This document shows, piece by piece, positions 11,501-23,899 of a stretch of DNA of 64,000 bases (positions are counted from its first letter, which is position 1; every line of letters begins with the position of its first letter). The DNA is from Erigeron canadensis (Eukaryota > Streptophyta > Magnoliopsida > Asterales > Asteraceae), in NCBI RefSeq assembly GCF_010389155.1, contig NC_057766.1, positions 37,829,516 through 37,893,515 on the forward strand, written 5' to 3'. The translations under genes and the position numbers were made by a program. The notes beneath the pieces were generated by a model. That model worked only from the letters and a program-made list of their open reading frames with translations. It did not search any database and was not told the origin of the DNA.

Positions 11501-11573
11501 TTTGCCCCAAGCGGGGATCGAACCTGAGACCTTAAGGTCACCAGGTGTTTGCCTTACCATTAAGCTAATTCCT
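11501..11573 (-). repeat. tRNA-derived SINE head
   Basis: On the minus strand it reads TTAGCTTAATGGTAAGGC (A-box like), then GGTTCGATCC (B box, 11515-11524), and runs into an A-rich tail. It lacks a proper acceptor stem and anticodon arm, so it is a tRNA-like SINE head and not a functional tRNA gene. Confidence 0.55.
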
Positions 11574-11832
11574 TGTTAGTATCCATTGTTAAATTTATAG
11601 GTGATGATATTAGTACCATCGAATTTAATAAAGTTACCACATAGTATAATATTTATAGTTGACTATACAAACACATATTGCATAAATATGGTAAATCAAT
11701 AAAGTTTTATGCTACTATTATCAATTCTCTAAATTTATGGGATGAAAACGTACTGTTCTGCATGTGTGTGTAATTAGCTAGCGATCAAGTCAATTGACCA
11801 TGTGTGAACACATTTTCATATTATTGTAAAGA

Positions 11833-12010
11833 AAAATGAGAAATCCTCTTAAAGATTAGTCTAAAAATCTATCTAAAACTATAAAAAGGTGACATGTGTT
11901 ATCCATTAATTCACTTTCCTAATCTTGCACTCTGATTTTTTCACACCGCATCATCTCATAATTAGAAAAATATTTAGACTAATTAATTAAAAGGATTAAT
12001 CATTTCCTAA
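11833..12010. mobile_element. MITE with AGTCTAAA inverted ends
   Basis: Left end ATGAGAAATCCTCTTAAAG followed by ATTAGTCTAAA. The right end reads inward as TTAGGAAATGATTAATCC and later AATTAGTCTAAAT. About 175 bp, non-coding. The right-end word AAAAGGATTAATCATTTCC recurs near 55338-55357, perhaps a second copy or fragment. Confidence 0.55.
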
Positions 12011-12280
12011 TTGTAAATGATCCTATGAACTTGACACAATTTCGTGGTCAATGTTTAGCTTTATAAATTTCACCTTTAGTGATGGCAGTGTTTTGGTTTA
12101 TTTACGCAAGTGGTGGGGTACATCTTATGAAAATGAAAGCAACTAAAGCATAGTATACAGATTAAGGAGCATATAATATATGAAGATAACTTAAATATTC
12201 AAGAATTAATGAATAGCCCAATAATATGAAATTTTTTTGTTGGAGATGATAAAGCTAAGTTTTTATTAACTTTCATAGTA

Positions 12281-12494
12281 TAATTTATAAATAGTTGTAT
12301 AAATTTGGACATCATAAGACAAATTGTGGAGAGGTCACAACCCCTTTGTTCCTATTAAACTCCGTCCTTACATATGCTCTAAAACCATTAATAAAAGGTT
12401 TAACACCCATCGAATTATAAAATTTACTTATAAGAGTATCTGATTTATGATGATGATGGCTTTAAACAAGTTTAAACAACTGTCGAACAGCCAA
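12281..12494 (+). repeat. 214-bp direct repeat, copy 1
   Basis: Starts TAATTTATAAATAGTTG and ends GTCGAACAGCCAA. Nearly identical to 14062-14274, with only a few substitutions and small indels. No coding content and no LTR-type TG..CA ends. Confidence 0.8.
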
Positions 12495-13321
12495 TTTTGA
12501 TGTATGTGTATTTGGGCATTTGTGGTGATAGTGATAATTTTGATGATAATTTGATATGCAGAAAACTAGATGCACAATTTCCTTTAAAAACACCTCAAAC
12601 AACCGATAGGTGAAGTGTGTCATATGGTTACATGATACTGCAAACTACTAACTTTAACTTATCATCATATTTTAACTTTAAAAGTAGATTGACAATCTGA
12701 CATATCAACTTGATTCACTTCAGCTATATTTATTCTATAAGTCAAACATTAGCACTATGTTCCAGTAGTTAGAACTTTTAAGAATTTTTCTAGGGTCACC
12801 TACTCATTACTATATTGCAGGGTGTCAGCAAGAGTGACTAACCTTGGCCAAATGGGTGTGCCGGCCAGGTTAGGTAACGTGAGAATTTGGGCTGGGACTG
12901 GTGCAACTCTACATTTAATTATGTGGTTATCTCGAATATAGTAGTAGTAAGTTTGATCACCGGTGTCAAACTGGGTGGCAGGGACGGGCTATGATGATCA
13001 AATTTGTTACAGAATAGTGTAAGATAGAGACTCTGCTAGCCTGCTAGGTGAGCATATATAAAAACTATAAAAGAAGCAATCCAATCATTTACAGCTTAAA
13101 TAAGATGAACATTGTTATAGTGCTCTCATTTTTTAATACATTGTTATTTTATTTTACAATAATGGGCCAGTTTTTTATGTTTTGGCTCATGTCTACAAAC
13201 TTTTTTTAGTGCTTGGTGCTTGTGTTCGTTCTTTCTAATTAGGATTCAAATTATTTTTATTGTTTCCCACCTAAACCTGTTTATGACTATAACATAAGAG
13301 ATTCATGTATAAGTAAATATG

Positions 13322-13390
13322 TCCAGCCCGTCGATTTCAAAAAAATCATGAGGGTTCAAGTCCCTCTATCCCCAAAAAGACCATTTGCGG
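13322..13390 (+). pseudogene. trnL: Plastid trnL-UAA 3' exon fragment in nuclear DNA
   Basis: CCGTCGATTTC followed by GAGGGTTCAAGTCCCTCTATCCCC, written here in two parts, matches the 3' half of plastid tRNA-Leu(UAA): the anticodon-side arm, T arm and acceptor end. The start of the trnL-trnF spacer (CCATTTG) follows. The 5' exon and most of the group I intron are absent, so it cannot be functional and looks like a NUPT. The match to the plastid gene is from memory, not from an alignment. Confidence 0.6.
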
Positions 13391-14061
13391 AGTTTGACTT
13401 CTTCTTTTATCTTTTATTTTCTATTAGACCTAATAAATCGTTACAGTTGACTCAAGAATATCAGCCAATATGGGTGAATGATTGTAATCAGGTTTGAAAG
13501 GATGGTAGCTATTTTGGTATGTGGAGTCTTCATTAGAAAAACTCCTACACTTCCTGATGCTTAAAACTTTTTTAGATTTGACCTAATAATAGAAATACAA
13601 TTAAACAATCCAAGTCAATAATATATATTGTTACATTCTTTAGAAAAAAAAAATAAAGTTGGAAGCGCATCGCGAATCTAAGCATTAATGTCTCTGGAAT
13701 AATTCATCATGTTCTTGCAATAATGTCATGAATACAATAAGTTCATTGAATTTTACAAGAAGATGAGACAACTCAATGAAACCGAAAAATGTAATATTTA
13801 AGTATGTTGTTTGTGACTTTTTAATGTCTAGTTATATTGTAATAAGATAAACAAACTTATGTTTATAACGTTATTAGCTAATGTATAAGTCTGTTATTTT
13901 TAATGTTATGGATATGACGCTTTGTAATCTACTTTCCCGTTTATGATCTTATAAGCTAACACACTTATGTTTATAAATACTTATGTTTATAATTGCTGAA
14001 TCAATAACGTTTATAAAAATTGCTTACGATTGAACGTGCATCGCGCTGGTCTAAGCAGTAA

Positions 14062-14274
14062 TAATTTATAAATAGTTGTATAAATTTAGACATCATAAGA
14101 CAAATTTTGGAGAGGTCACAACCCCTTTGGTTCCTATTAAACTCCATCCTTACATATGCTCTAAAACCATTAATAAAAAGTTTTAACACCCATCGAATTA
14201 TAAAATTTACTTATAAGAGTATCTGATTTATGATGATGGCTTTAAATAAGTTTAAACAACCGTCGAACAGCCAA
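14062..14274 (+). repeat. 214-bp direct repeat, copy 2
   Basis: Second copy of the repeat at 12281. The left flank contains GTGCATCGCGCTGGTCTAAG, which resembles a Helitron 3' end. Sequence to the right differs from copy 1. Confidence 0.8.
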
Positions 14275-14779
14275 GGACAAGAAACGGCGTTTAAAACAAA
14301 CGTGCAACAGCGAACAAAGAAGAAAAATGGCGAAGTTTAAAATAAAAGGAGTATATAGTATACACTTTAAGTTACCAAAAAATATAGATAGATAGAAAAG
14401 GCCTAACAAATAAGTTCCAAGCCCAATAAGAAATGCAGCCCTATAAGAGCTGAAACAGAAATATAGATAAAAAGAAGGCCCGTTCATATTATTTTGAGTT
14501 TGGAAATATTTAAGGTATAAATTATAATATGCAGACTTTACTAAGCATATAACAACGAATTAATGGCAATTAGGCTATTAGAGTTCAGATTGTTAGCATC
14601 AAAATCTTTTCAAAACTTATTATGGTATCCTTTTTTTTTACACCCCATTGTGGTTTGTGGTACACTCGCTTCAATGATACTTAAGTTTTACCACTTAAGT
14701 TTCAAATACTTTTTATTCTATATCTTCTTTTTTTTAAAGTGTACGATTTTATTTCTGTTTTGGAAAACTCGATTCCTGA

Positions 14780-15110
14780 AACGGTTCCCATCACCCAGGA
14801 TGGTGAATTTCGCTGGAAACTCCGTGTCTCCGTGTCGTAATTCGACAGCAGAAGGTCTAGCATACGTTGTCTTAACCGGGTCTGCGTTAGAGAGCTCCCT
14901 CGAAGTAGAAATACCTATTTCAAATACCTGATGGGGAAAACCCCCTATTAATCCGCCCGAAGACACGATGATCAATAGGAGTTAAACTCTAGCCCCTCAG
15001 ACTTGAACATTGGTATACCCAAACCAAGCCTTCATAAAGGGACTTTCTAATGTCCTCCCCAAGGTTTGAACTCAAGACCTCATGGATAAAGGGATGATAT
15101 TTCAAAATTT
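14780..15110 (-). repeat. Degraded SINE-like or retroposon repeat
   Basis: GC-richer block. On the minus strand it carries a B-box-like GAGTTCAAACC, GGGCGGATTAATAGGGGG and CTCTCTAACGCAGACCCGG. A related piece (CTCTCTAACGTAGACCCG) occurs at about 34612-34629, so the block is a dispersed repeat. Open frames on both strands here show no protein family. Confidence 0.35.
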
Positions 15111-15214
15111 CACCATCTCTTTTTCTTTGATCTATATGTAGAGAACTACTAAAACCCACAACAAAATACGTAGACATATAACTGTCTCGTTTTCAAACAT
15201 ACTCATATATCTTA

Positions 15215-15345
15215 AGGGTTTTGTTAAACGAAACCTCAAAACTTTCGTTAAGATTCATTAAATAGTTATACACTTACTATAAAATTCAGTAAGTAGGTTT
15301 TTCATATAAAAATGTATAACTTTTTTATTCATATTAAGTGAACTA
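15215..15345. mobile_element. MITE of the AGGGTTTTGTTAAA family, copy 1
   Basis: Begins AGGGTTTTGTTAAACG and carries CATTAAATAGTTATAC and ACTATAAAATTCAG, shared with 41829-41986. The right end is decayed, so the boundary is approximate. Confidence 0.45.
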
Positions 15346-16412
15346 TATAATAAATATGACTGATTGTTACTAGCTTATTGGTGAACTAATAATCCTTCAT
15401 TTAATGCTTTCGAGTTTTGACATTGTGAATGTCAACCATTTGGTTATCTCTATCTCATACACTTGAATGATTAGAGTAAAAGTAGCTGAACCCTCATGTT
15501 GTAGACAATTAATTCTTTAGCAACAATCGGTTGGGGATGTGAAGTTTGAAGCCTTTGAAATAATTCAATCCAATCATGCATGTTAACAAAGTCAACTCCT
15601 ACGTACAATCGATCATAAATACAGATAGCAAATATATGATGCATATATAGTCGAAGGGCGTGAAAAGGTAGGAAACGACACTGTGATAATGAAGATTTCA
15701 GACTACAACTCTACAAGTAACCAAACTATATATAGGAATAGAGCTAAACCAGTTTCAGTTAGTTGGGAGGAGTGATCGATGTAAGCATGTTGGTCTGCCT
15801 GCATGTTGCGGGGGCTTATTTAAATAAAAGGTAACTTTCAGAAGAAAAAAAAGAAGGTAACCGAATAGTCCAAACTATATGGTATCATTTTGATATATAT
15901 TAGTATAAAAGCGGCCTTCAATTGGTCAAATGAATCTCAAATGGTGCTATGAACTTTCTCTAAAATTTAAGTTACTACTGTATTAAGTATTGCTAATAAT
16001 TAATTATCGTTCAAGAAAAAAAAAAGATATCCTTAACTAATGGGATACTTGTACATTGGAAAGAATCGATAATCAGAACAAGATATCAATATATCACTAT
16101 ATATATCGAATAGTAAAGTACATGGAAAAAGCAAATAATGCCACAAAATAAGGTATAATCCGGTTCAGATCCGGTTGGTTGAGCCTAATCCACCATCACA
16201 AAGGATATATATGCGGGTTAATTGCAAGCATATTATACGTTTTTCTCGGCAATAAATTTACAACTCGATCTTACTCTAAGTTGAAATTATGATAAATAAA
16301 GAGACATCATATATATATATACATATTATTGGATATCCACACACATGGAGCTAGGGATGAGGACTCTTGATCCGTTATATGTCATGTTTTCATACTAAAA
16401 ATCCCTAACCTA
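15346..16412. other. Gene-free stretch
   Basis: No gene or bounded element recognised. Plain AT-rich intergenic DNA with several TATATA tracts. Confidence 0.5.
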
Positions 16413-16823
16413 TCTATAATTCCTTATATAAACAAGTTACCCTTTCCAAATTAAACACTCTACCTTTACATTCCCTATTTTACCTTTTTAATTTACACTA
16501 CCACCAAACACTTTAATCTTGAAATATCGAAAATACCCTTAAGAAAATATTACGCCCAATTTGTCTCCCTTGCCCTAAAGCTGCTCACATATTATACCAA
16601 AAAACATACTCATATATCCCCCAGAACAAAACACACACATACATCCCTTGAGAACCGCCTCCCTCTAGAACACACATAGCCACCGCCCCGCAAAACCGTC
16701 GCCGTCTCCGCCGTCTAAAACACACATAGCCATAGGTACAATGATCCGGTAATCGCGCAGGTACCACTACTTAACCAGCGTTTTTTTCCTATGACTCGCT
16801 GCATCGCACAGATATAAAGCTAG
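16413..16823 (+). mobile_element. Helitron-like element (H5)
   Basis: Starts TCTATAATTCCTTATATAAA and ends CTCGCTGCATCGCACAGATA, then AAG and CTAG (16820-16823) followed by T. The interior has CCGCC and CGTCGCCGTC words typical of the other elements in this window. A 60-codon minus-strand frame inside is not considered a gene. Confidence 0.55.
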
Positions 16824-16828
16824 TTGCT

Positions 16829-17284
16829 TCTATACATAAACTTCTTTCCTCTGTTCCATGCACCAACTTAACTTAATCTCCAAAATTAACTCTCGATAGA
16901 AAACATACCAAATTGCCTAAAACTATTTTAAACTTATAAATCACATACCATGAGCTCTAAGTACCTTAAAACACATGTGGTGTCGGTACATTTTTTTTTT
17001 TATGCATAATACAAATTTTCTATGCACAAGTTTACTAACTTTTCCCTGAATGTGTTTACATTCTTTTTTGCATCCGATACACCCGACCAAATTTCCGCTT
17101 CCTCAGCGTCAAACACCGATGTGTTTGATTACCGGCAAAAATCAAGAGTAAAAAGGTAACTAAAAATAGCCTGACGAGAAGCTTTTGGATAAATCAAATG
17201 CTAGAGAATAAAAGGAAACCATTTTGCTTTGGGTGAAATATGTTCCCGGGGTGTCTACGAGCATCGTACAGATTTATTTTCTAG
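16829..17284 (+). mobile_element. Helitron-like element (H6)
   Basis: Starts TCTATACATAAACTTC only five bases after H5 ends. Finishes with GAGCATCGTACAGATT, then TATTTT and CTAG (17281-17284) followed by T. Non-coding. Confidence 0.45.
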
Positions 17285-17289
17285 TTAAT

Positions 17290-18836
17290 CACGCTACTAA
17301 TCTTAATAATACCACAACAAAACATAGCTGGATTTTACTCATTTTTTTTTTAATAGTTAGAAGACCTTTTTGAAGAAAACATAAAGGAGCTAGACTCATT
17401 CAATGAAGCATGTCCCAGCCAGAGTCAGAGAGGAAAGGAGGAAGAAAAGGGGAAACAGGTAGAGCCCACATGTTACAGTGTTTTCTTCTTTTTACTTTCT
17501 ATAGTAAAGCATTATATTATATATTTGGATTTTGTGACGATAATCATACAATTAAAGAAAAATTAAGGGCTTAATTAATAAGTGAAAAATTGTGCCCAAA
17601 AGTAAGGAGCAGGGACATGTGAATTGAAGGAAGATAAACAACGTGGAAACCTAATTACTGGATGATATGAACTCTTACGAAAAGAAAACTTAGTAGTATT
17701 ATAATCATCTTTTGAATTTTAGATATATTTGCAACCACACTATATGTCTAGCCAAAAAAATTAAAGCATTATTACAGAACATAAAAAATTAGAAATTTCA
17801 GCATGATCAAACAATTATTATAATCAAAGATAAATTATAAACTGTTAATAACATATCCATTCATTCCGCAGCGACCGTTTCTGTCCAAAACTATACATGA
17901 TAACTTAAATGACAATTCATTCATACTAGTTTTACTTGCAATTTTAAACAACATACTAACATATAGTTGACAAGGTCGGTCCTACGTACATATATAGGGT
18001 GGGCAACGTACATACCCGCCCATCACACTAGCTAGCAAGCTAGCGTGACTCATGATATATGATCGGAGAAGTATAATGTGTAAAAGCAGAGATAATCTAC
18101 AATTCGAAATATATAAAAAAAAGCAGAGAGTAAATAACTAAAAACAAAGAGAAAAGACATTAAATTGTACTAAATGAAATATATATAGATTTGGATCACT
18201 ACTAATGTGTAAGTTATTTTGTATGTTGCTATATATACTGTGGCAGCATATATATATAGGTAAAACACAAAGCAACTTAGTTGGGGGGATAATCAACTCC
18301 TTGTAATCGATCTGTTTGTGATCTCCTCTTGCATCAATTACCTATTAATGATAGAGGATCAATCGACAAGTGGCCAGGTGCGTTGGATCGAGTTATTTCA
18401 TTCACAATGTATATATAATATGATGACTCATACTCGATTTTACACTCTTGTTTCCTTGTACGTAGTTTTCAGATGAAATATATGTATATATCATGTGATC
18501 GATGGATACATAGTTATTGCATTCGGTTATATGTAGAAATTAAAAAAGAGATAGATGGATACATAACTTAAGTATAACATATATAATTATGTATGTATGT
18601 TTATCTTTGTATATGATCCAACATTGTAACTTTTTACAGCTTAATAAATTATTTCAATTCCTGCTAATTTTACATTAATTAGATCCTTTTGCCAATATTT
18701 GTATCCACATATATCCTTCCTATTTTCTTTACCAATGCATGCTATACTAGCAGTATGTTTATGTGTTTAATTTTAAGGTTCAAGTGAATGAAATACAAAT
18801 AATAAAAAGAAAAAAGTACTTTAATATGTTCACCAA
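17290..18836. other. Gene-free stretch downstream of ERF-c
   Basis: No gene or bounded element seen. AT-rich with several TATATA microsatellite-like runs. Confidence 0.5.
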
Positions 18837-19466
18837 TTAACTAGAACTACTGCTGCTGCTGCTACTACTACTTGCAGAAAACCCCAATAACTCTTCCAAA
18901 TAGTCGTTACCCAAATCCTCCAAAACGAAAACGTTTTCGACCTTAATCTCTTTCTTCTTCTTTTTCATCATCAAAGATTTCCTTTTGATGGTGTGTTTCC
19001 TTTTAAGTGCCAATATAGGAGAACTCCCTTCTTCATACTTGTAATCCATCTTCCTTAAAGACTCGTAAACTATGTCCGCCGAGAAATTGAGGACAGCATC
19101 AGAACCACGGACAGCAAAAGCCGCTTGGTCGTACGCTAGAGCCGCCTCTTTCGCTGTATCAAATGTTCCCAACCATACCCTCACCCCGTTTTGTGTGGAG
19201 TCACGTATCTCCGCCGCGTACTTCCCCCATGGCCGTTTCCTCACGCCTCTGTAGCTACACTCTTTCTTCGTCTCCAAACAGTACTCTTTTTGCTTTATGC
19301 TGGGCGGCGCTTGAGCGCCTGAAATGACTCCGAAGAGAAGCATCTCTTGGGAGTCATTTTCGTTGAATGGAAGCAAGTGATTATTGGTGGGTGGATGATG
19401 TGAATTGTTATTATCACTACATGAGAAATCAGAGTAATAGTGGTAGAAATTGGGACGATTATTCAT
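18837..19466 (-). CDS. ERF-c: ethylene-response factor, group IX (ERF1/ERF15-like)
   Basis: Intronless, 209 codons. Asn/His-rich N-terminus, [18 protein letters not shown] (31-48), canonical AP2 domain (about 71-128) with [18 protein letters not shown], a block [17 protein letters not shown] (148-164), a lysine-rich probable nuclear signal (164-172) and EDLL-type motif [16 protein letters not shown] (181-196). It ends in an unbroken run of serines encoded by AGT/AGC triplets, an obvious slippage-prone microsatellite at the stop codon. Pairs with ERF-d: both share the [13 protein letters not shown] context, NFSAD and a KMDYKYEEG segment. Expected to bind GCC boxes and activate ethylene, jasmonate and pathogen-responsive genes. 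Confidence 0.93.
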   Translation of the reverse strand: MNNRPNFYHYYSDFSCSDNNNSHHPPTNNHLLPFNENDSQEMLLFGVISGAQAPPSIKQKEYCLETKKECSYRGVRKRPWGKYAAEIRDSTQNGVRVWLGTFDTAKEAALAYDQAAFAVRGSDAVLNFSADIVYESLRKMDYKYEEGSSPILALKRKHTIKRKSLMMKKKKKEIKVENVFVLEDLGNDYLEELLGFSASSSSSSSSSSS

Positions 19467-19539
19467 GTTTCAACTTTACGATCGATCGATCAAAAGTGAT
19501 GGATTTTATTGATTAATTTGGTATTAACTTTTGTGTTTC

Positions 19540-19700
19540 TATATATAGAAATGATTTGGTATTTATATATGTGTTTCTATATGTAGGAAAGAGATCGAAG
19601 AGCTAGATGTTGAATGAATCGTTCGTGGCAACATGGATCTCAGAGTTAGTATTCGCAAGAAGGTCAGATGGTCAAACGACTTTGTTTGGACATGGCGGCT
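19540..19700 (-). promoter_or_regulatory. ERF-c promoter with GCC box
   Basis: TATATATAG TATA box (19540-19548), W-box TTTGACCA on minus (TGGTCAAA on plus, 19669-19676) and a perfect GCC box AGCCGCC on minus (GGCGGCT on plus, 19694-19700), about 230 bp upstream of the ATG. The GCC box is the known target of this protein family, so self- or cross-activation is possible. Confidence 0.6.
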
Positions 19701-20341
19701 GGTCAGAAGACTAAAATAAATAATCATGCTGACATTACTACCAAATGACTTTTTTTTTTCTCAAAACATTGATCACAATATTTTATTTCATCAGCTGATC
19801 TGGTATACATCAATATATGTTGCTATAAAAGTTAGAATCTTGTTGCAAGTTTAATTGAACGACTGAATTTTGTCACAGAAAATTACAAACTAAAAAAACT
19901 GATGATTAAATATATATATGGACCTACTGAATTATAACAATGCATTCGAGTTACCTTAATTAGTAAAAACTGTACATAAATTGAATCAATCACGTACCCC
20001 AATGATTGAAACATATTATTCAAATGGATTCGTACAGTAGTATTTAATTATCCAGCATGGCAAGTCAAACCAACTAAAGAAATGATTGGCATGGGTTTGA
20101 ATATAATTGGTATTCCATATTAAAGCGCTAGCTAGCTAGAAATGCATTTGGTATATATATATGGACTTTAATTAGCTTGTGAGAACGCGGATTATCGGAG
20201 GCTGTCTCGGCGTGCTAGCTTAATTGGCATGATTTGATGATCACATTGTATACGGTGAAAGGAGATCGAGGTAGAGACGTGGGGCGACACAATGCAATTT
20301 TGTGTATGATACGTACAGTAATTCGATCAGAAAATTTGTTC

Positions 20342-20512
20342 GAAGGGGTAACGTACTATATATCACGGCAAACATAATGTAAATAGATTAGAGATAGATA
20401 TGGTAGTTTTTACTCGAATCAAATATATATTTTAATAATACCGGGTACTCTGGGTACTCGATCTGTTATATAATTTGTTTGAAGGGGTAACGTACTATAT
20501 ATCACGGCAAAC
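20342..20512 (+). repeat. Short direct repeat pair
   Basis: GAAGGGGTAACGTACTATAT followed by ATCACGGCAAAC occurs twice, at 20342-20373 and 20481-20512, exact over 32 bases. A local duplication of unknown origin. Confidence 0.8.
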
Positions 20513-21150
20513 AGGGTCTACTTCGTGATGAACTTTGGGTACTCTGTTATATAATTGAATTAGTTAAAAAAATTTGAAAGGCTTCAACTCATATGGATTG
20601 AAGAAAATTTGAACTGGTTAATTAATATAGCTTATCATTCATATAATCAGGGGAAAAAAAATTAATTAGATGGATTAATATTTACCTGGAGCTTATTTTT
20701 CATGATGATCGACTTAAACTCGACACATCAATTCACCATCTGTAACATTAACTAAATAAATGTTCTAAAAAAAAAAAACATTAACTAAATTCATTAGCTT
20801 ATGAGTTATGAAAACGTTGACCATTTCTAGTTTCTTATATAACACGTATATGAGGAGCGTAGGTAGTGTCATTATCTTATTAATACAATAATTATTGTGT
20901 TCAATTAATTAGTTTTGGTACATGATTAATACAGATATGTTATGCGTGTAATTGTAGTAATGTGACTTGAGTATGATCTGTGTATGCATCACAAATATAT
21001 ATATATATTGTTGTACGTTCTATATATATGTTTGTACTTTAATCTGTAGTTTTGTTCCTGATCGTATCCTTAAAATTAAAACAAAAGGGAACGATATATA
21101 TGATCTCATGGAAGAAGGCCTCCGATTTAATCTTGTCTTGAAAGCATTCA

Positions 21151-21152
<2 letters not shown>

Positions 21153-21184
<32 letters not shown>
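21153..21184. repeat. (AT)n microsatellite
   Basis: Uninterrupted AT dinucleotide run. Similar shorter runs lie near 29903, 32495 and 37306. Confidence 0.95.
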
Positions 21185-21186
<2 letters not shown>

Positions 21187-21599
21187 CGGCTTCTCCACAT
21201 TGAGCAACAGGAAAAGTCTGAATAAACGAAGTCAAACCGAGCAGATTTGGAAGAGTCGACCAACCAAGTAGGTCGAGTACGTCTCCCGAAGTGATTAGCT
21301 AGGTTGATTTTTTATCGTCCTACTATATGAGGCCGGGCACATAGAGACCAGGGCTTGATGAGCGAGATCCAGCATGCGAACCAAAGTGGTGCAGCTTAAA
21401 AACAAGTTATTGGAAAAATTGTTGTAGACAGAGCTAGCGGCCGAGGTCGATCAAGGTGATGTGTTTGGCAATGAGGTTTGAGACTTTGAGCGGGTACGTA
21501 GCTAGCTAGCTGGGAATTCTATGTTACGAGCGTTGCAACCTAGCTAGCGCGCTGCAACAATGAAATTGATGCGGAAGCATCTAGATTGGTGTGAAATCA

Positions 21600-21990
21600 T
21601 CTAGAATTTCTTCTCTTTATTATTAGAGTTTTTAGTTTCTTAAGTATTTAAGTTCATAAATTTCTTATCATAAATCTCATCTATAAATAGGGAGTTAAGT
21701 TATGTTAGAAATCAATTTTTGATGATATGAAATGTTATTTCCTTTCGTCCCTATACACAAGTGTGTTAATGTGGGAAATTGCCTAATTATCGGTATTTTT
21801 TGAATCAACGATTATTAGAAGAGTTGTTCATGGGTATTCTTATAATTAACAGGTTCAATTTTATTTTTTTTTCTCGCTGCGTCAGAAATTTGACTTTTTA
21901 TCGGAACAGTAAGTTCAATTCAATCTAAGATTTTCAGACAATCATAAGAAAGATGATTGACATTCATGGTAATCCAAACTTCTTTATGGT
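21600..21990 (+). mobile_element. Possible LTR-retrotransposon leader/LTR remnant
   Basis: A TATA box CTATAAATAGGG (about 21680) is followed by a U5-like T-rich segment and a CGCTGCGTCAGAAATTTGAC word (about 21878). This resembles the LTR and leader of plant Copia elements. No TG..CA boundaries, primer-binding site or coding domains are visible. Confidence 0.25.
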
Positions 21991-23114
21991 GTACGTTGTA
22001 GAAACACAGGAATTCAATTCCTGTGTGTTCAGGGTGATGAAGTCTCGCGATAAATATTACTGTAATTCATTAATTGATGACATTAAATTAAATCACTTAA
22101 TTTAATTGGTATCGATCGGTCTTTTGCTCTAGCTAGAATATATATATACATCTAGGACGGATTAACATTATTGTTGTCTAGCTTGTGACGCTTGTTTTTC
22201 TCTATAACGTGCATCGTGTACAAATTACCCATGTCCTAACATCTTGCTAATAACATACCATGCCATATATGCCATGGCATTCAAGAAAAAGCTAGTCTAA
22301 CATTTATATTTGACTATATATGAAATCAGTACAAATGGCCAACGTGGAAATAATATTACCGCCAGAATATACTTGTAGGAGTAGAAGATGAACTAGCTAG
22401 TTACTAGCTACTCCCAATTAATTAATGAATTAATTTGCGGAGAATCGATCATCTTTTGTTTCCTTGTGTGTGAAGACATACAATAACGTACTTCTGGCCT
22501 TTTTCATTTAACTATATATTGAAATCGATAGTATGATCGCATACAATCAATCAATAGACGTACTACTATTGTTATGATTGGAATTCATATATTTTTTAAA
22601 TCAATATATATGGAACTTGATCGATAATAATATAATATGGATATGTTGATTATCTTGTTCAATTCACACATTAGATGAAAATTTTATTTAATTTGAAGAT
22701 ATTCATCATATCTCATGGTGTATTGCTACTACTAAACATAGAAATTAATCATATACACCGTACATGACATTTGAATACTACTTGAAATAGTTATGATTAT
22801 TAATATCAATATTAAACTTAATACACGTAAGAAACTATATTAAAAGTTGGTGGTATCTTGATCCAATCTATACTATTATGGTTATCTAATATATTTACAC
22901 ATACATCATATACTTTTTAATTTGGCACTATCCAATCTGTCCCAACATGCATTACTAACTTACGTCTCCCTTTGTCGCTCAACTTGAAAACAACATATTT
23001 ATCCAAAAACATAAGTTTATATATATGCGCGCTCATGGTGTATGTGTGTAATTAAAATAAAAGTTAAATATATAGTTCTTAAGTATATTCTTTTCAATTT
23101 TTTGGGGTCAAATT

Positions 23115-23795
23115 TCAGCAACTTGAACTACTACAGCTTTCAGAAAACCACAATAGCTCTTCCAAATAGTCCCTACCCAAATCCTCCAAAACGACAACAT
23201 TTTCCACCTTGACGACCTCCTTCTGATCATTCTTCTTCTTCTTGTTCTTCGACATAGATTTCCTCTTGATGGTGTGTTTCCTTTTGAGTGCCAGAACCGG
23301 CGAACTCCCTTCCTCGTACTTATAATCCATCTTCACTAAAGACTCGTAAACTAAGTCCGCCGAAAAGTTAAGGACAGCCGCCGAACCACGGACAGCGAAT
23401 GCAGCTTGATCATAAGCTAAAGCCGCCTCTTCTCCCGTGTCAAATGTTCCTAGCCATACTCTAACCCCGTTACGTGTGGAGTCACGTATCTCGGCCGCGT
23501 ACTTCCCCCATGGCCGCTTTCTCACGCCTCTATAACTACACTCTTTCTCATCCGTCTCAAAAAACACATCTTTTTCTTCTTTAAGTTTTTTTGTTTGGTC
23601 TAGTGGTAGCTCTTGGCCATCGGCCGTGTGGTCTATGATTCCGAAGATCAGCATATCTTCGGAATCGTTTTCGTTGAAAGGCAGCTGGGAGTAGTGGTGA
23701 TTTTTGGGTGTTGGATGGTTAGTAGTAATATTTAACAAGTTACTTGAGGTGTACTCATCCGGCGAAGAGTAGTATTGGTAAAGTAAGGAATCCAT
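23115..23795 (-). CDS. ERF-d: ethylene-response factor, group IX (ERF1/ERF15-like)
   Basis: Intronless, 226 codons, the longest of the four. N-terminal region rich in Asn/Thr, [18 protein letters not shown] (37-54), a charged linker, canonical AP2 domain (about 88-145) with [18 protein letters not shown], a block [18 protein letters not shown] (164-181), a lysine-rich probable nuclear signal (172-190) and EDLL-type motif [15 protein letters not shown] (201-215), then a Cys/Ser tail. Sister of ERF-c. The Met chosen is the first in frame after the TATA box about 105 bp upstream. Same predicted role as its neighbours; which copies are induced by ethylene or jasmonate cannot be read from sequence. 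Confidence 0.93.
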   Translation of the reverse strand: MDSLLYQYYSSPDEYTSSNLLNITTNHPTPKNHHYSQLPFNENDSEDMLIFGIIDHTADGQELPLDQTKKLKEEKDVFFETDEKECSYRGVRKRPWGKYAAEIRDSTRNGVRVWLGTFDTGEEAALAYDQAAFAVRGSAAVLNFSADLVYESLVKMDYKYEEGSSPVLALKRKHTIKRKSMSKNKKKKNDQKEVVKVENVVVLEDLGRDYLEELLWFSESCSSSSC

Positions 23796-23899
23796 ATATA
23801 TGATATTCCCTTAAAATAATATAGATTTGGTTGGTTTTTTCTTTGTTACTAATAAAAAAAGGTTTGTTAATTTGATATACAACTTTTGGAAGTTTAGGA

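Larger units (their letters stand above)
19740..23114. other. Gene-free stretch between ERF-c and ERF-d
   Basis: No gene. Contains a short exact direct repeat (20342-20373 and 20481-20512), an AT microsatellite (21153-21184) and a possible LTR remnant (21600-21990). The rest is plain AT-rich DNA. Confidence 0.5.

Noticed and set aside
11501..11573. Possible tRNA gene
   Set aside because: A and B boxes are present but no acceptor stem or proper anticodon arm can be folded; better explained as a SINE head.
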